A stretch of DNA of 64,000 nt from contig NZ_JACDUU010000004.1 in the NCBI RefSeq assembly GCF_013760845.1, positions 69,877 to 133,876 of the forward strand. The letters are read 5' to 3'. The first letter of the stretch is position 1; each line of letters opens with the position of its first letter. Of this stretch, positions 12,562-20,704 are shown in pieces. The DNA comes from [Anoxybacillus] calidus. GTDB taxonomy: Bacteria > Bacillota > Bacilli > Bacillales > Anoxybacillaceae. The position numbers were made by a program, and so were the translations under genes. Below the pieces are notes generated by a model. That model had not been told where the DNA came from, did no database searches, and was given only the letters and a program-made list of their open reading frames with translations.

Positions 12562-13355
12562 AGTTCAATCGTTTGAACGTTTTCGATTGGATATTCAAAC
12601 CATTTTGATGCAATTTTTTGAAATAGTTCCTTTGGTCCGGTTGTTAAGAAGAGATGTTCTTTTACTCTCTCTCCTGTGTTAAGCAGTCTGCTATGATGTA
12701 AAATTGTACTCACTTCTCTCGCAGTCTCATCTCCTGAGCAGATGAGTTTTACCTTTTTCCCCATATACTCACGAATCAACGGACTCAAAAGAGGATAGTG
12801 AGTACATCCTAAAATTAACGTATCAATGTCGCTATGCTTGAATGGTACAAGCGATTCTGCGACAATTTTTTTTGCTTCCTCCCCTTCAAAATTTCCACTT
12901 TCAACGAGTGGAACGAATTTAGGGCATGCCAAACTTTCAACTTGAACTTTGTTATTGATTGATTTTAATGCTTTTTCATATGCACCGCTTTTTACTGTGC
13001 CAATCGTCCCGATGACGCCGATATGATGATTTTTAGTAATTTTTAACGCAGTCCTCGCACCGGGATGAACAACACCTAACACAGGAATGTTAAGTTTTTC
13101 ACGAATTTCTTCTAAAACAACAGCTGTAGCAGTATTACAAGCAATAACAAGCATCTTTATATCATAATAACGCAATAAGTAATTCGTCATCTCCCAAGTA
13201 AACTGCCGAATCTCTTCCTTTGGACGCGGACCATAAGGACATCTTGCTGTATCTCCTAAATAAACAATCTGTTCTTTCGGCAATTGTCGCATGATTTCTT
13301 TCGCAACAGTTAGCCCGCCTACTCCTGAATCGATAACACCAATTGGTCTATCCAA
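12543..13355 (-). CDS. racE: Glutamate racemase
   Basis: Makes D-glutamate for peptidoglycan. 270 residues. The two catalytic cysteines are in IACNTATA (Cys73) and LGCTHYPLL (Cys184, with His186), and Asp9-Ser10 in IDSGVGG completes the pocket. It follows ysmB by 9 bp. RacE is the housekeeping racemase in B. subtilis; murI is an alternative name. Confidence 0.95.
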   Translation of the reverse strand: MDRPIGVIDSGVGGLTVAKEIMRQLPKEQIVYLGDTARCPYGPRPKEEIRQFTWEMTNYLLRYYDIKMLVIACNTATAVVLEEIREKLNIPVLGVVHPGARTALKITKNHHIGVIGTIGTVKSGAYEKALKSINNKVQVESLACPKFVPLVESGNFEGEEAKKIVAESLVPFKHSDIDTLILGCTHYPLLSPLIREYMGKKVKLICSGDETAREVSTILHHSRLLNTGERVKEHLFLTTGPKELFQKIASKWFEYPIENVQTIELKTPSA

Positions 13356-13364
13356 GTGATCGCC

Positions 13365-13811
13365 TCATTCTTTCTTCATTTCTTGATGTAATTTTTTTAA
13401 GCTTTTTTCTAAAAAGATAATTTCTTCTTCCGAGAAATCGCCAAGAACTTCCAACAAATATTGTTGTCGTTTCTTGATTACTTCCTCAATAATTCGTTCG
13501 CCTTCTGGCAATAAATGAATTCGAACAACTCTTCGATCATTTTGATCTTTCACTCTTGCCACTAAACGATTTTTCTCCATACGATCGACTAAATCCGTCG
13601 TCGTACTGAATGCTAAATACATTTTATTCGAAAGCTCTCCAATCGTCATATCCCCTTCTTCTAAGAGCCATTGCAACGCCACAAACTGGGGAGGTGTAAT
13701 CGGGTATTGGGTTAAAATTTCCCTTCCCTTTTGTTTCAAAATAGCCGCTACATAACGTAACGACTTTTCTAACTCAACAATGACATCATTTTGTTGAAAT
13801 TGAGATGTCAT
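13365..13811 (-). CDS. ysmB: MarR-family transcriptional regulator YsmB
   Basis: 148 residues, winged-helix MarR fold. TIGELSNKMYLAFSTTTDLVDRMEKNRLVARVKDQNDRR (about 56-95) contains the recognition helix and the wing with the typical DQNDRR motif. Position directly upstream of racE is conserved in Bacillus. Ligand and targets are not known to me. Confidence 0.9.
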   Translation of the reverse strand: MTSQFQQNDVIVELEKSLRYVAAILKQKGREILTQYPITPPQFVALQWLLEEGDMTIGELSNKMYLAFSTTTDLVDRMEKNRLVARVKDQNDRRVVRIHLLPEGERIIEEVIKKRQQYLLEVLGDFSEEEIIFLEKSLKKLHQEMKKE

Positions 13812-13955
13812 AAAATCTCTCCTGTAAAAACGCGTTTTTACTCTACTATTTTTTACACTTTTTTATGCAAATTGCAAGCGAAATGCATCGAATCAAAAAT
13901 GCCACAACTCTCATTTTACTACACTTTCTTACATAATCAATAATAAAAATAATAA

Positions 13956-13988
13956 ACCGGCTACCTTAAAAAATTAAGGTGAGCCGGT
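13956..13988 (-). terminator. Terminator after gerE
   Basis: Stem accggct..accttaa / ttaaggtgagccggt with an A/T loop and a T-rich tail on the minus strand. It starts six bases past the gerE stop. Confidence 0.85.
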
Positions 13989-13993
13989 ATCTA

Positions 13994-14218
13994 TTATAGT
14001 TCAAGTTCGCCCATTCGTAGCAATTCAACTACAGCTTGAGAGCGCCCCTTAACCCCAAGCTTTTGCATGGCGTTTGAAATATGATTACGAACTGTTTTTT
14101 CACTTATAAACAGCTCGCTTGCAATTTCTTTCGTTGTTTTATCTTGAACTAATAATTCAAACACTTCTCTTTCTCTTTTGGTAAGCAATGGCTTTTGTTG
14201 AAATGGTTTCTCCTTCAA
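13994..14218 (-). CDS. gerE: Late mother-cell sporulation regulator GerE
   Basis: LuxR-type helix-turn-helix regulator acting in the mother cell with sigma-K on spore coat genes. From TTG 14218 the product is 74 residues, the same length as B. subtilis GerE, reading [20 protein letters not shown] and ending LLRMGELEL. The TTG has AAGGAGGG eight bases upstream. A longer frame to an ATG at 14284 exists, but that ATG lies inside the likely sigma-K promoter. Confidence 0.95.
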   Translation of the reverse strand: MKEKPFQQKPLLTKREREVFELLVQDKTTKEIASELFISEKTVRNHISNAMQKLGVKGRSQAVVELLRMGELEL

Positions 14219-14283
14219 GTATTGTAACCCTCCTTGCTTTAGCCAGACCTGAACGACCGGATGGGTATATAATTTATTCACCA

Positions 14284-14312
14284 TATAGTATGTGAATTGG
14301 AGGATTACGGTG
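14284..14312 (-). promoter_or_regulatory. Candidate sigma-K promoter of gerE
   Basis: The minus strand reads CACC (14309-14312), a 16-bp spacer, then CATACTATA (14284-14292). This fits the sigma-K consensus mACm-N16-CATAnnnTA in every specified position. gerE is a sigma-K gene in B. subtilis. The -10 is about 66 bp upstream of the TTG start. Confidence 0.75.
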
Positions 14313-14347
14313 ACTGAAATAAATGACAGATTATAAAAAATAGGTGT

Positions 14348-14824
14348 TCAACGGGGTATATTTGTGATGGACGATTGCAATCGAATGAGTGCCTGTCTCA
14401 TTTCTTCATTCCAAGGAACACTCTTTCCTGTTGTTTTCGAGATTTGCACCATCATTCCTCTGCCAACAAAAGCAACTGTACCGTTATCTTTTTTCGCCAT
14501 ATAATGCAAGTCAACGGACGAATTTCCCACATAATGTACTTTGACATATAGGCTTAATTGTTCCCCAAAAAACACTTGTTGGAGAAAGTCGCACTGCAAG
14601 TCGGCAACAACTGGAATTTCTTCTGATAACGAATCTGTCCACTTTTGCATAAAACCAATACTTTTAAAAAATTCAATTCTCGCCTCTTCAAAATAAACAA
14701 ACGGAACCGTGTTATTTAAATGTCCAAACATGTCTGTTTCTGAAAAACGAACTTTAATTGGATGCGAAAAAGTAAATGTTTTTTCCCATTCTTGAAAGTC
14801 ATGAATATAGTTAATTTGCTTCAT
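14348..14824 (-). CDS. ysmA: Hotdog-fold acyl-CoA thioesterase YsmA
   Basis: 158 residues from ATG 14824 (MKQINYIHDFQEW), preceded by GGGGGAG. The 4HBT motif VRFSETDMFGHLNNTVPFVYFEEAR places the catalytic aspartate at about 33. Substrate is unknown. The open frame continues 48 codons further, but that extension is translated hairpin repeat (copy 3) and is not part of the gene. Confidence 0.9.
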   Translation of the reverse strand: MKQINYIHDFQEWEKTFTFSHPIKVRFSETDMFGHLNNTVPFVYFEEARIEFFKSIGFMQKWTDSLSEEIPVVADLQCDFLQQVFFGEQLSLYVKVHYVGNSSVDLHYMAKKDNGTVAFVGRGMMVQISKTTGKSVPWNEEMRQALIRLQSSITNIPR

Positions 14825-14853
14825 ATATTTACTCTCCCCCACATTAGAAAAAA

Positions 14854-14959
14854 GAGGCTGTCTCAAAAACCAAGTGTCAGACCCCACAGCCACAATATAT
14901 CGGACATTACACTTGATAATACGGCTTTGTGTGGGGGCTGACAATGATGGGACAGCCTC
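14854..14959. repeat. Dispersed hairpin repeat, copy 3
   Basis: Outer arms gaggctgtctc (14854) and gggacagcctc (ending 14959). Inner left arm aagtgtcagaccccaca is nearly identical to copies 1 and 4; the right inner arm has decayed (ggggctgaca). The loop holds AATATATCGGACATTACA. It lies 12 bp past the sdhB stop and probably terminates the sdh transcript. Confidence 0.85.
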
Positions 14960-14971
14960 ATTAAGCATATG

Positions 14972-15736
14972 TTATACTTGGTCGCTTCCGAAGAAGTTAC
15001 GGAAGGCTTGAATCGTTACCTCTCGGTTCAACGCAGCAATCGATGTTGTCAACGGAATTCCTTTCGGACAAGACTGTACGCAGTTTTGCGAGTTACCGCA
15101 GTTTGCAAGTCCGCCGTCTCCCATAATCGCCTCCAATCTCTCCGCCTTGTTCATTGCTCCAGTTGGGTGAGCATTAAATAAACGAACTTGTGAAAGCGGA
15201 GCAGGACCGATAAAGTTCGATTTGCTGTTTACATTTGGACAAGCTTCTAAGCAAACACCACATGTCATGCATTTTGAAAGTTCATATGCCCATTGACGCT
15301 TACGCTCAGGCATACGCGGACCAGGCCCTAAATCGTGCGTTCCATCAATTGGAATCCATGCTTTTACTTTCTTTAACGAATCAAACATGCGGCTGCGGTC
15401 AACTTGCAAGTCACGCACAACCGGAAACGTGCGCATTGGCTCTAAACGAATTGGTTGTTCTAAATGATCGATCAGTGCCGTACAGGATTGGCGCGGCTTT
15501 CCATTAATGACCATCGAACAAGCGCCGCATACCTCTTCAAGACAGTTCATCTCCCAAACAACAGGAGTTGTTTTTTCTCCCTTTGCATTGACTGGATTTC
15601 TACGAATCTCCATCAATGCGGAAATGACGTTCATATTCGGACGATAAGGAATTTCAAATTCCTCTTCATAAGGAGGGGAATCAGGACGATCTTGTCGCGT
15701 TATAATGAAGCGAACCGTTTTTTTCTCACTCATCAT
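14972..15736 (-). CDS. sdhB: Succinate dehydrogenase iron-sulfur subunit
   Basis: Electron-transfer subunit of complex II. 254 residues. The [2Fe-2S] ligands are in CLEEVCGACS...C (N-terminal plant-ferredoxin domain) and the [4Fe-4S]/[3Fe-4S] ligands in CMTCGVCLEACP and CVQSCPKG (C-terminal domain). The start overlaps the sdhA stop; a second in-frame ATG one codon later is equally plausible. Last gene of sdhCAB. Confidence 0.97.
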   Translation of the reverse strand: MMSEKKTVRFIITRQDRPDSPPYEEEFEIPYRPNMNVISALMEIRRNPVNAKGEKTTPVVWEMNCLEEVCGACSMVINGKPRQSCTALIDHLEQPIRLEPMRTFPVVRDLQVDRSRMFDSLKKVKAWIPIDGTHDLGPGPRMPERKRQWAYELSKCMTCGVCLEACPNVNSKSNFIGPAPLSQVRLFNAHPTGAMNKAERLEAIMGDGGLANCGNSQNCVQSCPKGIPLTTSIAALNREVTIQAFRNFFGSDQV

Positions 15737-17490
15737 TTCACTTCCCCTTTCTTTTTCGTATAGTCACGTTTACGAGGTTTGATTAATGAAGTATCAACAT
15801 CTTCGTAGTGGAACGCTGGTCCATCTGGCGTAAATCTCGCCATTGTTGTTTTGAGCCATTCTTCGTCGTTACGCTCAGGGAACTCAGGCTTATAGTGAGC
15901 TCCACGGCTTTCATTCCGATTGTAAGCACCTAACGTAATAACGCGCGCTAATTGAAGCATATTATACAATTGACGAGTAAACGATGCACCTTGGTTGCTC
16001 CATTTCGCTGTATCGTTAATATTAATATTTTCATAGCGTTCAAGAAGCTCTTGAATCTTTTCATCTGTTTTTAACAGCTTGTCATTATAACGAACAACCG
16101 TTACGTTGTCTGTCATCCATTCACCAAGCTCTTTATGAAGGATATAAGCGTTTTCTGTACCGTCCATTGACATGATCTTATCCCATTTTTGCTCTTCTTG
16201 TTTGAGATAGCGGTCATATAATGAAGACGGCATTGCATCAGCTGATTTTTCTAAACCTTTAATATATTCTACTGCTTTCGGCCCAGCAACCATACCGCCA
16301 TAAATGGCTGATAATAACGAGTTCGCTCCTAGACGGTTGGCCCCGTGCATCGAATAGTCGCACTCACCAGCAGCGAATAATCCTTTAATATTTGTCATTT
16401 GGTCGTAATCAACCCATAGACCACCCATTGAGTAGTGAACGGCAGGGAAGATTTTCATCGGAACTTTGCGTGGATCTTCTCCCATGAATTTTTCGTAAAT
16501 TTCGATGATACCACCAAGCTTAATATCCAACTCTTTCGGATCCTTATGAGAAAGATCTAAATACACCATATTTTCGCCGTTAATGCCAAGCTTTAAGTCC
16601 ACGCAAACATGGAAGATCTCGCGAGTTGCGATATCACGTGGTACAAGGTTTCCGTAAGCAGGATATTTTTCCTCCAAGAAATACCACGGCTTACCATCTT
16701 TATATGTCCATACACGTCCACCTTCACCGCGTGCAGATTCGCTCATTAAGCGCAATTTGTCATCGCCTGGAATCGCTGTTGGGTGAATTTGAATAAACTC
16801 ACCGTTTGCATAGTATGCACCTTGCTGGTAAACAATAGAAGCGGCTGATCCCGTGTTAATGATGGAGTTCGTTGACTTACCGAAAATAATTCCCGGTCCA
16901 CCTGTCGCCATAATAACAGCGTCAGCTGGGAACGCTTTAATTTCCATTGTTGTTAAATTTTGAGCAACAATACCACGGCAGATTTGTTCATCATCTAAAA
17001 CAGCAGCTAAAAACTCCCATCCTTCGTACTTTGTCACAAGACCAGCTACTTCGTGACGACGCACTTGCTCATCTAACGCATATAGAAGCTGCTGACCAGT
17101 AGTTGCCCCCGCATATGCCGTACGGTGATGCTGTGTACCACCAAAGCGTCGGAAGTCTAACAATCCTTCAGGCGTACGGTTAAACATGACGCCCATGCGA
17201 TCTAGTAAATGAATAATGCCTGGTGCTGCTTCACACATCGCTTTCACTGGTGGCTGGTTCGCCAAGAAGTCACCACCATATACTGTATCATCAAAGTGCT
17301 CCCATGGAGAGTCACCTTCACCCTTTGTATTTACTGCACCGTTAATCCCACCTTGAGCACAAACAGAGTGAGATCGCTTTACTGGTACGAGCGAAAACAA
17401 TTCTACAGGCACGCCTGCTTCTGCAATTTTAATCGTTGCCATTAAGCCGGCTAAGCCGCCACCAACTACTATGATTTTTCCTTTACTCAT
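15733..17490 (-). CDS. sdhA: Succinate dehydrogenase flavoprotein subunit
   Basis: Catalytic flavoprotein oxidising succinate to fumarate. 585 residues. The dinucleotide-binding motif VGGGLAGLM is at 8-16, the covalent-FAD histidine is in RSHSVCAQGGI near 39-49, HHRTAYAG follows near 120, and the active-site arginine region reads RGEGGRVW. Overlaps sdhB by four bases. Confidence 0.97.
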   Translation of the reverse strand: MSKGKIIVVGGGLAGLMATIKIAEAGVPVELFSLVPVKRSHSVCAQGGINGAVNTKGEGDSPWEHFDDTVYGGDFLANQPPVKAMCEAAPGIIHLLDRMGVMFNRTPEGLLDFRRFGGTQHHRTAYAGATTGQQLLYALDEQVRRHEVAGLVTKYEGWEFLAAVLDDEQICRGIVAQNLTTMEIKAFPADAVIMATGGPGIIFGKSTNSIINTGSAASIVYQQGAYYANGEFIQIHPTAIPGDDKLRLMSESARGEGGRVWTYKDGKPWYFLEEKYPAYGNLVPRDIATREIFHVCVDLKLGINGENMVYLDLSHKDPKELDIKLGGIIEIYEKFMGEDPRKVPMKIFPAVHYSMGGLWVDYDQMTNIKGLFAAGECDYSMHGANRLGANSLLSAIYGGMVAGPKAVEYIKGLEKSADAMPSSLYDRYLKQEEQKWDKIMSMDGTENAYILHKELGEWMTDNVTVVRYNDKLLKTDEKIQELLERYENININDTAKWSNQGASFTRQLYNMLQLARVITLGAYNRNESRGAHYKPEFPERNDEEWLKTTMARFTPDGPAFHYEDVDTSLIKPRKRDYTKKKGEVK

Positions 17491-17525
17491 CGTTACTCAC
17501 TCCTTAAAAGATTGCTAGTTGTGGA

Positions 17526-18134
17526 TTAAGCGAATGCTAAGATGGCGCGGATACCAACAATGGAAAGCGCTACGAAAATAGCCATTGTCACATATGTTGA
17601 AATTTGTTGCGAACGAGGAGTAACAGTAATTCCCCAACTTACAAAGAAAGACCATAAACCGTTAGAAAAGTGGAACACCGTCGAAATAATACCTAAAACG
17701 TAGAATCCGAGCATCATCGGATTGTCAACAATGTTCGCCATCATTTCATAATTCACTTCCGCACCAAATGCAGCTTGTACACGCGTTTCCCATACATGCC
17801 ATGTTACAAAAATAAGAGTGATGATACCTGATAAACGTTGTAACATAAACATCCAGTTACGGAAATAGTTATATCGGCTCACATTGTTCTTCGCCGTAAA
17901 AGCGATATACAATCCATAAATGGCATGGAACAATAGCGGAAGAAAAATAACAAATATTTCTAAAAAATAACGAAACGGTAAATTTTCCATAAAATGCGCC
18001 GCACGGTTAAAAGCTTCAGGTCCTCTCGTTGCAAAGTGGTTCACCACTAAATGCTGAACTAAAAAGAGGCCTACCGGGATAACTCCTAACAATGAATGAA
18101 GTCGGCGATAAAAAAATTCACGATTTCCTGCCAT
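17526..18134 (-). CDS. sdhC: Succinate dehydrogenase cytochrome b558 subunit
   Basis: Five-helix, di-haem membrane anchor of the Bacillus-type (class B) complex II, 202 residues. The hydrophobic segments with histidines in LHSLLGV, QHLVVNHF, FHAIYGL, TWHVWETR and FHFSNGLW fit the haem-binding helices. It is the first gene of sdhCAB, 35 bp before sdhA, with GGGGGG ahead of its ATG. Confidence 0.95.
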   Translation of the reverse strand: MAGNREFFYRRLHSLLGVIPVGLFLVQHLVVNHFATRGPEAFNRAAHFMENLPFRYFLEIFVIFLPLLFHAIYGLYIAFTAKNNVSRYNYFRNWMFMLQRLSGIITLIFVTWHVWETRVQAAFGAEVNYEMMANIVDNPMMLGFYVLGIISTVFHFSNGLWSFFVSWGITVTPRSQQISTYVTMAIFVALSIVGIRAILAFA

Positions 18135-18274
18135 ATGTAACCCCCCTTAAATTGTGACAATCAACATAAAAGATGTTCGCAAAAAATTTCTTATACACTC
18201 CCCATCCACATTTACTAGATTTTTATTAATAGAAATGAAACTGCTTCCATTTCCATTAATCATTTGTCACATCC

Positions 18275-18303
18275 ATTGTACTCCCAGAATGTAGGAGCGT
18301 CAA
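18275..18303 (-). promoter_or_regulatory. Promoter of sdhCAB
   Basis: TTGACG (18298-18303), exactly 17 bp, TACAAT (18275-18280). About 140 bp of AT-rich leader separates it from sdhC, room for post-transcriptional control. The rest of the 18135-18442 gap holds the yslB upstream region (TATAAT near 18413) and nothing else recognisable. Confidence 0.8.
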
Positions 18304-18442
18304 GAAAACGTGTTCACAAATTGTTCAATCATTCGAAAATTAAAATAATTTTTCAAAGTAAATCTTTTATTCTCCATATCGAAAAACTACTGTTTTCTTT
18401 CATTCATTTCGTTATAATGTTTGTTAGAAAGAGGGGAAGCTT

Positions 18443-18898
18443 GTGAAACAATTAACATTTGAACAACACTATGGATTACTAAAAGATATTGACATCTCTA
18501 GTTTTGGATACGAAATTATCCGTGAAATTCTTCTTCCAGATCTTTTAGGAAAAGAAACTGCAAGCATTTTATATTGGGCCGGAAAAAGCCTTGCCCGTAA
18601 ATATCCATTGGAAACGATGGAGGAGATTATTTCGTTTTTTGAAAAGGCTGGTTGGGGAACACTAACAATCGTTTCCGAAGGCAAGGATGAACTTGAATTT
18701 GAATTAACAAGCCCGCTTATTATCACCCGTCTCTCCTATAAGGAAGATTGTACTTTTCAGCTTGAAGCCGGTTTTCTCGCCCAGCAAATCGAACAGCAGA
18801 AAAAGCGGATAACCGAGGCCTATGAACAGCCGAAAAAACGGGCGAAAAAAGTCGTTTTCACTGTCAAATGGGATAAAAAAGATATGATCGTTGAATAA
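18443..18898 (+). CDS. yslB: YslB family protein (DUF2507)
   Basis: 151 residues, soluble, no signal peptide. The block SSFGYEIIREILLPDLLGKE at about 19-38 is typical of the family. Start is GTG with AGAGGGG upstream. The basic C-terminus (KKRAKKVVF) is unremarkable. Function unknown. One of the few plus-strand genes, divergent from sdhC and convergent with lysC, as in B. subtilis. Confidence 0.9.
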   Translation: MKQLTFEQHYGLLKDIDISSFGYEIIREILLPDLLGKETASILYWAGKSLARKYPLETMEEIISFFEKAGWGTLTIVSEGKDELEFELTSPLIITRLSYKEDCTFQLEAGFLAQQIEQQKKRITEAYEQPKKRAKKVVFTVKWDKKDMIVE

Positions 18899-18904
18899 TG
18901 AAGC

Positions 18905-18941
18905 GGTCACTCCCATGCTTCATTTAGGGAGTGACCTTTTT
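18905..18941 (+). terminator. Terminator after yslB
   Basis: Stem ggtcactccc / gggagtgacc, 12-base loop, then TTTTT on the plus strand. It lies between convergent yslB and lysC. Confidence 0.9.
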
Positions 18942-18952
18942 CTATCATTCTA

Positions 18953-19459
18953 CTACGAAATAACAGGTACATCAGCTACCTCTTCAGAAAGCTGAAACGC
19001 ATCGTGCAATGCTTCAACAGCAGCGACCATTTTACTTTGTTCAACGACGGTTGATATTTTAATTTCCGACGTGCTGACCATTTTCACCTCAATTCCATGT
19101 TCAGCAAGCACTTTAAACATCTCCGCAGCAACACCAGGATTTGAAATCATTCCCGAACCGACAATGGATACTTTCGCCAATCCGCTTTCATGTTCAATCG
19201 TCTCATAGCCTAATTGATCTTTATGAAACTCCAGTACTTTTAACGTTTCATCTAAGTCTTCCGTGTGAATCGAGAAAGAAATCGACATCGTCGTTGCGCT
19301 TGTTGCACTTTGAATAATAATATCTACATTAATCCCATGATTGGCAAGTGTCATAAAAATCGTCGATAACGTATGCAGCTCGTTCGGCAATCCTTGAATG
19401 GTCACTCTCGTCACTTGGTCTTCAAAAGCAATTCCTCTTACGATTAAGTTTTGTTCCAT
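18953..19459 (-). CDS. lysC: Aspartokinase II, beta subunit (internal in-frame start)
   Basis: An ATG at 19457-19459, inside lysC and in frame, is preceded by AGGAGG (19468-19473) at eight bases. It would give a 168-residue protein beginning MEQNLIVRGIAFEDQ that consists of the two ACT domains. B. subtilis aspartokinase II is known to make its beta subunit from just such an internal start, and the position matches. Not a separate gene. Confidence 0.8.
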   Translation of the reverse strand: MEQNLIVRGIAFEDQVTRVTIQGLPNELHTLSTIFMTLANHGINVDIIIQSATSATTMSISFSIHTEDLDETLKVLEFHKDQLGYETIEHESGLAKVSIVGSGMISNPGVAAEMFKVLAEHGIEVKMVSTSEIKISTVVEQSKMVAAVEALHDAFQLSEEVADVPVIS

Positions 19460-20194
19460 TGAAGCTTCCTCCTCAACGATTGTGCCGCGCTCACGCTCCA
19501 TACTTGAGCGCACTTCCAACGGTACTTGATAGTTCTTCGCAAACTCAACAGCCCGCGGATGTAAAACACCAGCCCCCAAATTGGCTAATTCTAGCATTTC
19601 ATCATATGAGATGGCTTGTAGTTTTCGGGCTTTTTTTACATAGCGTGGGTCTGTTGTAAACACTCCGGTAACATCTGTATAAATGTCGCATTTTTTAGCG
19701 TTTAATGCTGCTGCCAACGCAACAGCCGTTGTATCAGAACCGCCGCGTCCAAGAGTTGTAATTTCCTGATTTTTCGTCATTCCTTGGAATCCGGCAACAA
19801 CGACGATTTTTCCTTCGTTTAAATGTTTATATATTCTTGTCGTGTCGATGTTCGTAATTCTTGCGTTTCCATGCACGGCTTCCGTTTCAATCCCCGCTTG
19901 CCATCCGGTTAAAGAAACAGCGTCATAGCCCTTTTCTTTCAGTGCCATTGTTAATAGAGCAATACTCACTTGTTCACCGGTTGTTAAAAGCATATCCATC
20001 TCGCGTTTACTTGGATTTTTCGAAATTTGCTTTGCTAGATTAACAAGTTCATCCGTCGTTTTTCCCATTGCTGAAACAACAACGACTACCTGGTTTCCGC
20101 TGTTGACTTCTTCAATCACTCGGTTAGCTACATTTTGAATGCGTTCAATTGAACCAACAGATGTTCCACCAAATTTTTGTACAATAATTCCCAC
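18953..20194 (-). CDS. lysC: Aspartokinase II, alpha subunit
   Basis: Phosphorylates aspartate at the head of the lysine, methionine, threonine and diaminopimelate pathways. About 413 residues. The kinase motif VQKFGGTSVG is at the N-terminus, with FQGMTKNQEITTLGRGGSDTTA near 150-171; two ACT domains form the C-terminal third. I choose GTG 20194 (MGIIVQKFGG) because AAGGA lies nine bases upstream; another GTG two codons earlier is too close. Expression is set by the lysine riboswitch upstream, and the frame contains an internal start for the beta subunit. Confidence 0.94.
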   Translation of the reverse strand: MGIIVQKFGGTSVGSIERIQNVANRVIEEVNSGNQVVVVVSAMGKTTDELVNLAKQISKNPSKREMDMLLTTGEQVSIALLTMALKEKGYDAVSLTGWQAGIETEAVHGNARITNIDTTRIYKHLNEGKIVVVAGFQGMTKNQEITTLGRGGSDTTAVALAAALNAKKCDIYTDVTGVFTTDPRYVKKARKLQAISYDEMLELANLGAGVLHPRAVEFAKNYQVPLEVRSSMERERGTIVEEEASMEQNLIVRGIAFEDQVTRVTIQGLPNELHTLSTIFMTLANHGINVDIIIQSATSATTMSISFSIHTEDLDETLKVLEFHKDQLGYETIEHESGLAKVSIVGSGMISNPGVAAEMFKVLAEHGIEVKMVSTSEIKISTVVEQSKMVAAVEALHDAFQLSEEVADVPVIS

Positions 20195-20224
20195 TATCAC
20201 TCATCCTTTAGTTCATAATTTTAC

Positions 20225-20351
20225 TTTATCCCGTTCTAATCGCCCGTAAGGCTCTCACCTCTACAGATGGGAGATAACGGACGCTAGAAGTACGATAAGT
20301 TTAACTAACAGCAGTAGGGATGAAGTTCCCACTGATGAAGGTTTACTTTAT
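20225..20351 (+). mobile_element. Solo IS200/IS605-like end pair (non-autonomous), copy A
   Basis: TTTAT (20225-20229) is followed by CCCGTTCTA and a hairpin (about 20241-20283: cgcccgtaag ... cggacg arms, ctctcac/tgggag inner arms). Then come the segments ctagaagtacgataag and ttaactaaca, a second hairpin cagtaggga/tcccactg, and the right edge TTTAC (20342-20346) next to another TTTAT (20347-20351). Two unequal subterminal hairpins, no terminal inverted repeats and TTTAT at the left edge are what IS200/IS605 elements show. No transposase is present. It lies in the lysC 5' untranslated region, between the riboswitch terminator and the start. A 10-bp direct repeat (ttactttatc) flanks it. Confidence 0.6.
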
Positions 20352-20391
20352 CTATATCGATATAGATAGAAAAGCTAGATTGCGCGCAAAT

Positions 20392-20630
20392 AAAAAACAG
20401 CAATGAGAGAAATCTCATTGCTGTGAATAACGAAAAAACAAATTCGCTCCACGCAGTGAGATAGCTCTCCAAGATGGTTTCTCATCTTGACAGTCCTACA
20501 TTTCTTAAACGCAGGACCAGCAGAAAAAGCAATGAGACTTTTTCCACTTCGGCGACGCTCCCCTTTCAACATTCATCATCGGAACTCATTTTCCTCAGAA
20601 TGCCTACTCTTGAAGTTCGCACCTCTATCT
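20392..20630 (-). promoter_or_regulatory. Lysine riboswitch (L-box) with terminator
   Basis: On the minus strand the aptamer starts AGATAGAGGTGCGAAC (from 20630) and continues with AAGAGTA, GAGGAAAATGAG, GGGGAGCGTCGCCGAAG and GGACTGTCA. It closes with GGAGAGCTATCT (20459-20470), which pairs with the start as P1. These are the conserved L-box blocks. The expression platform is a perfect 12-bp stem (acagcaatgaga / tctcattgctgt, 20397-20424) followed by a T-run. Lysine binding should terminate transcription before lysC. Confidence 0.95.
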
Positions 20631-20673
20631 TCACTTCAGTGTTTAGAAGTGTATAAATATTCATTTTGAGAAA

Positions 20674-20702
20674 ATTGTACCAAATTTCTATATAAATAAC
20701 AA
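20674..20702 (-). promoter_or_regulatory. Promoter of the lysC leader
   Basis: TTGTTA (20697-20702), 17 bp, TACAAT (20674-20679). It lies about 40 bp upstream of the L-box aptamer and overlaps the end of uvrC by nothing. Confidence 0.65.
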
Positions 20703-20704
20703 TA

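Noticed and set aside
14825-14968. 48-codon N-terminal extension of ysmA
   Set aside because: It is the translation of hairpin repeat copy 3 and lies ahead of a good Shine-Dalgarno and ATG at 14824.
18469-18916. Minus-strand ORFs opposite yslB
   Set aside because: They are shadow frames of a conserved plus-strand gene and have no start signals.
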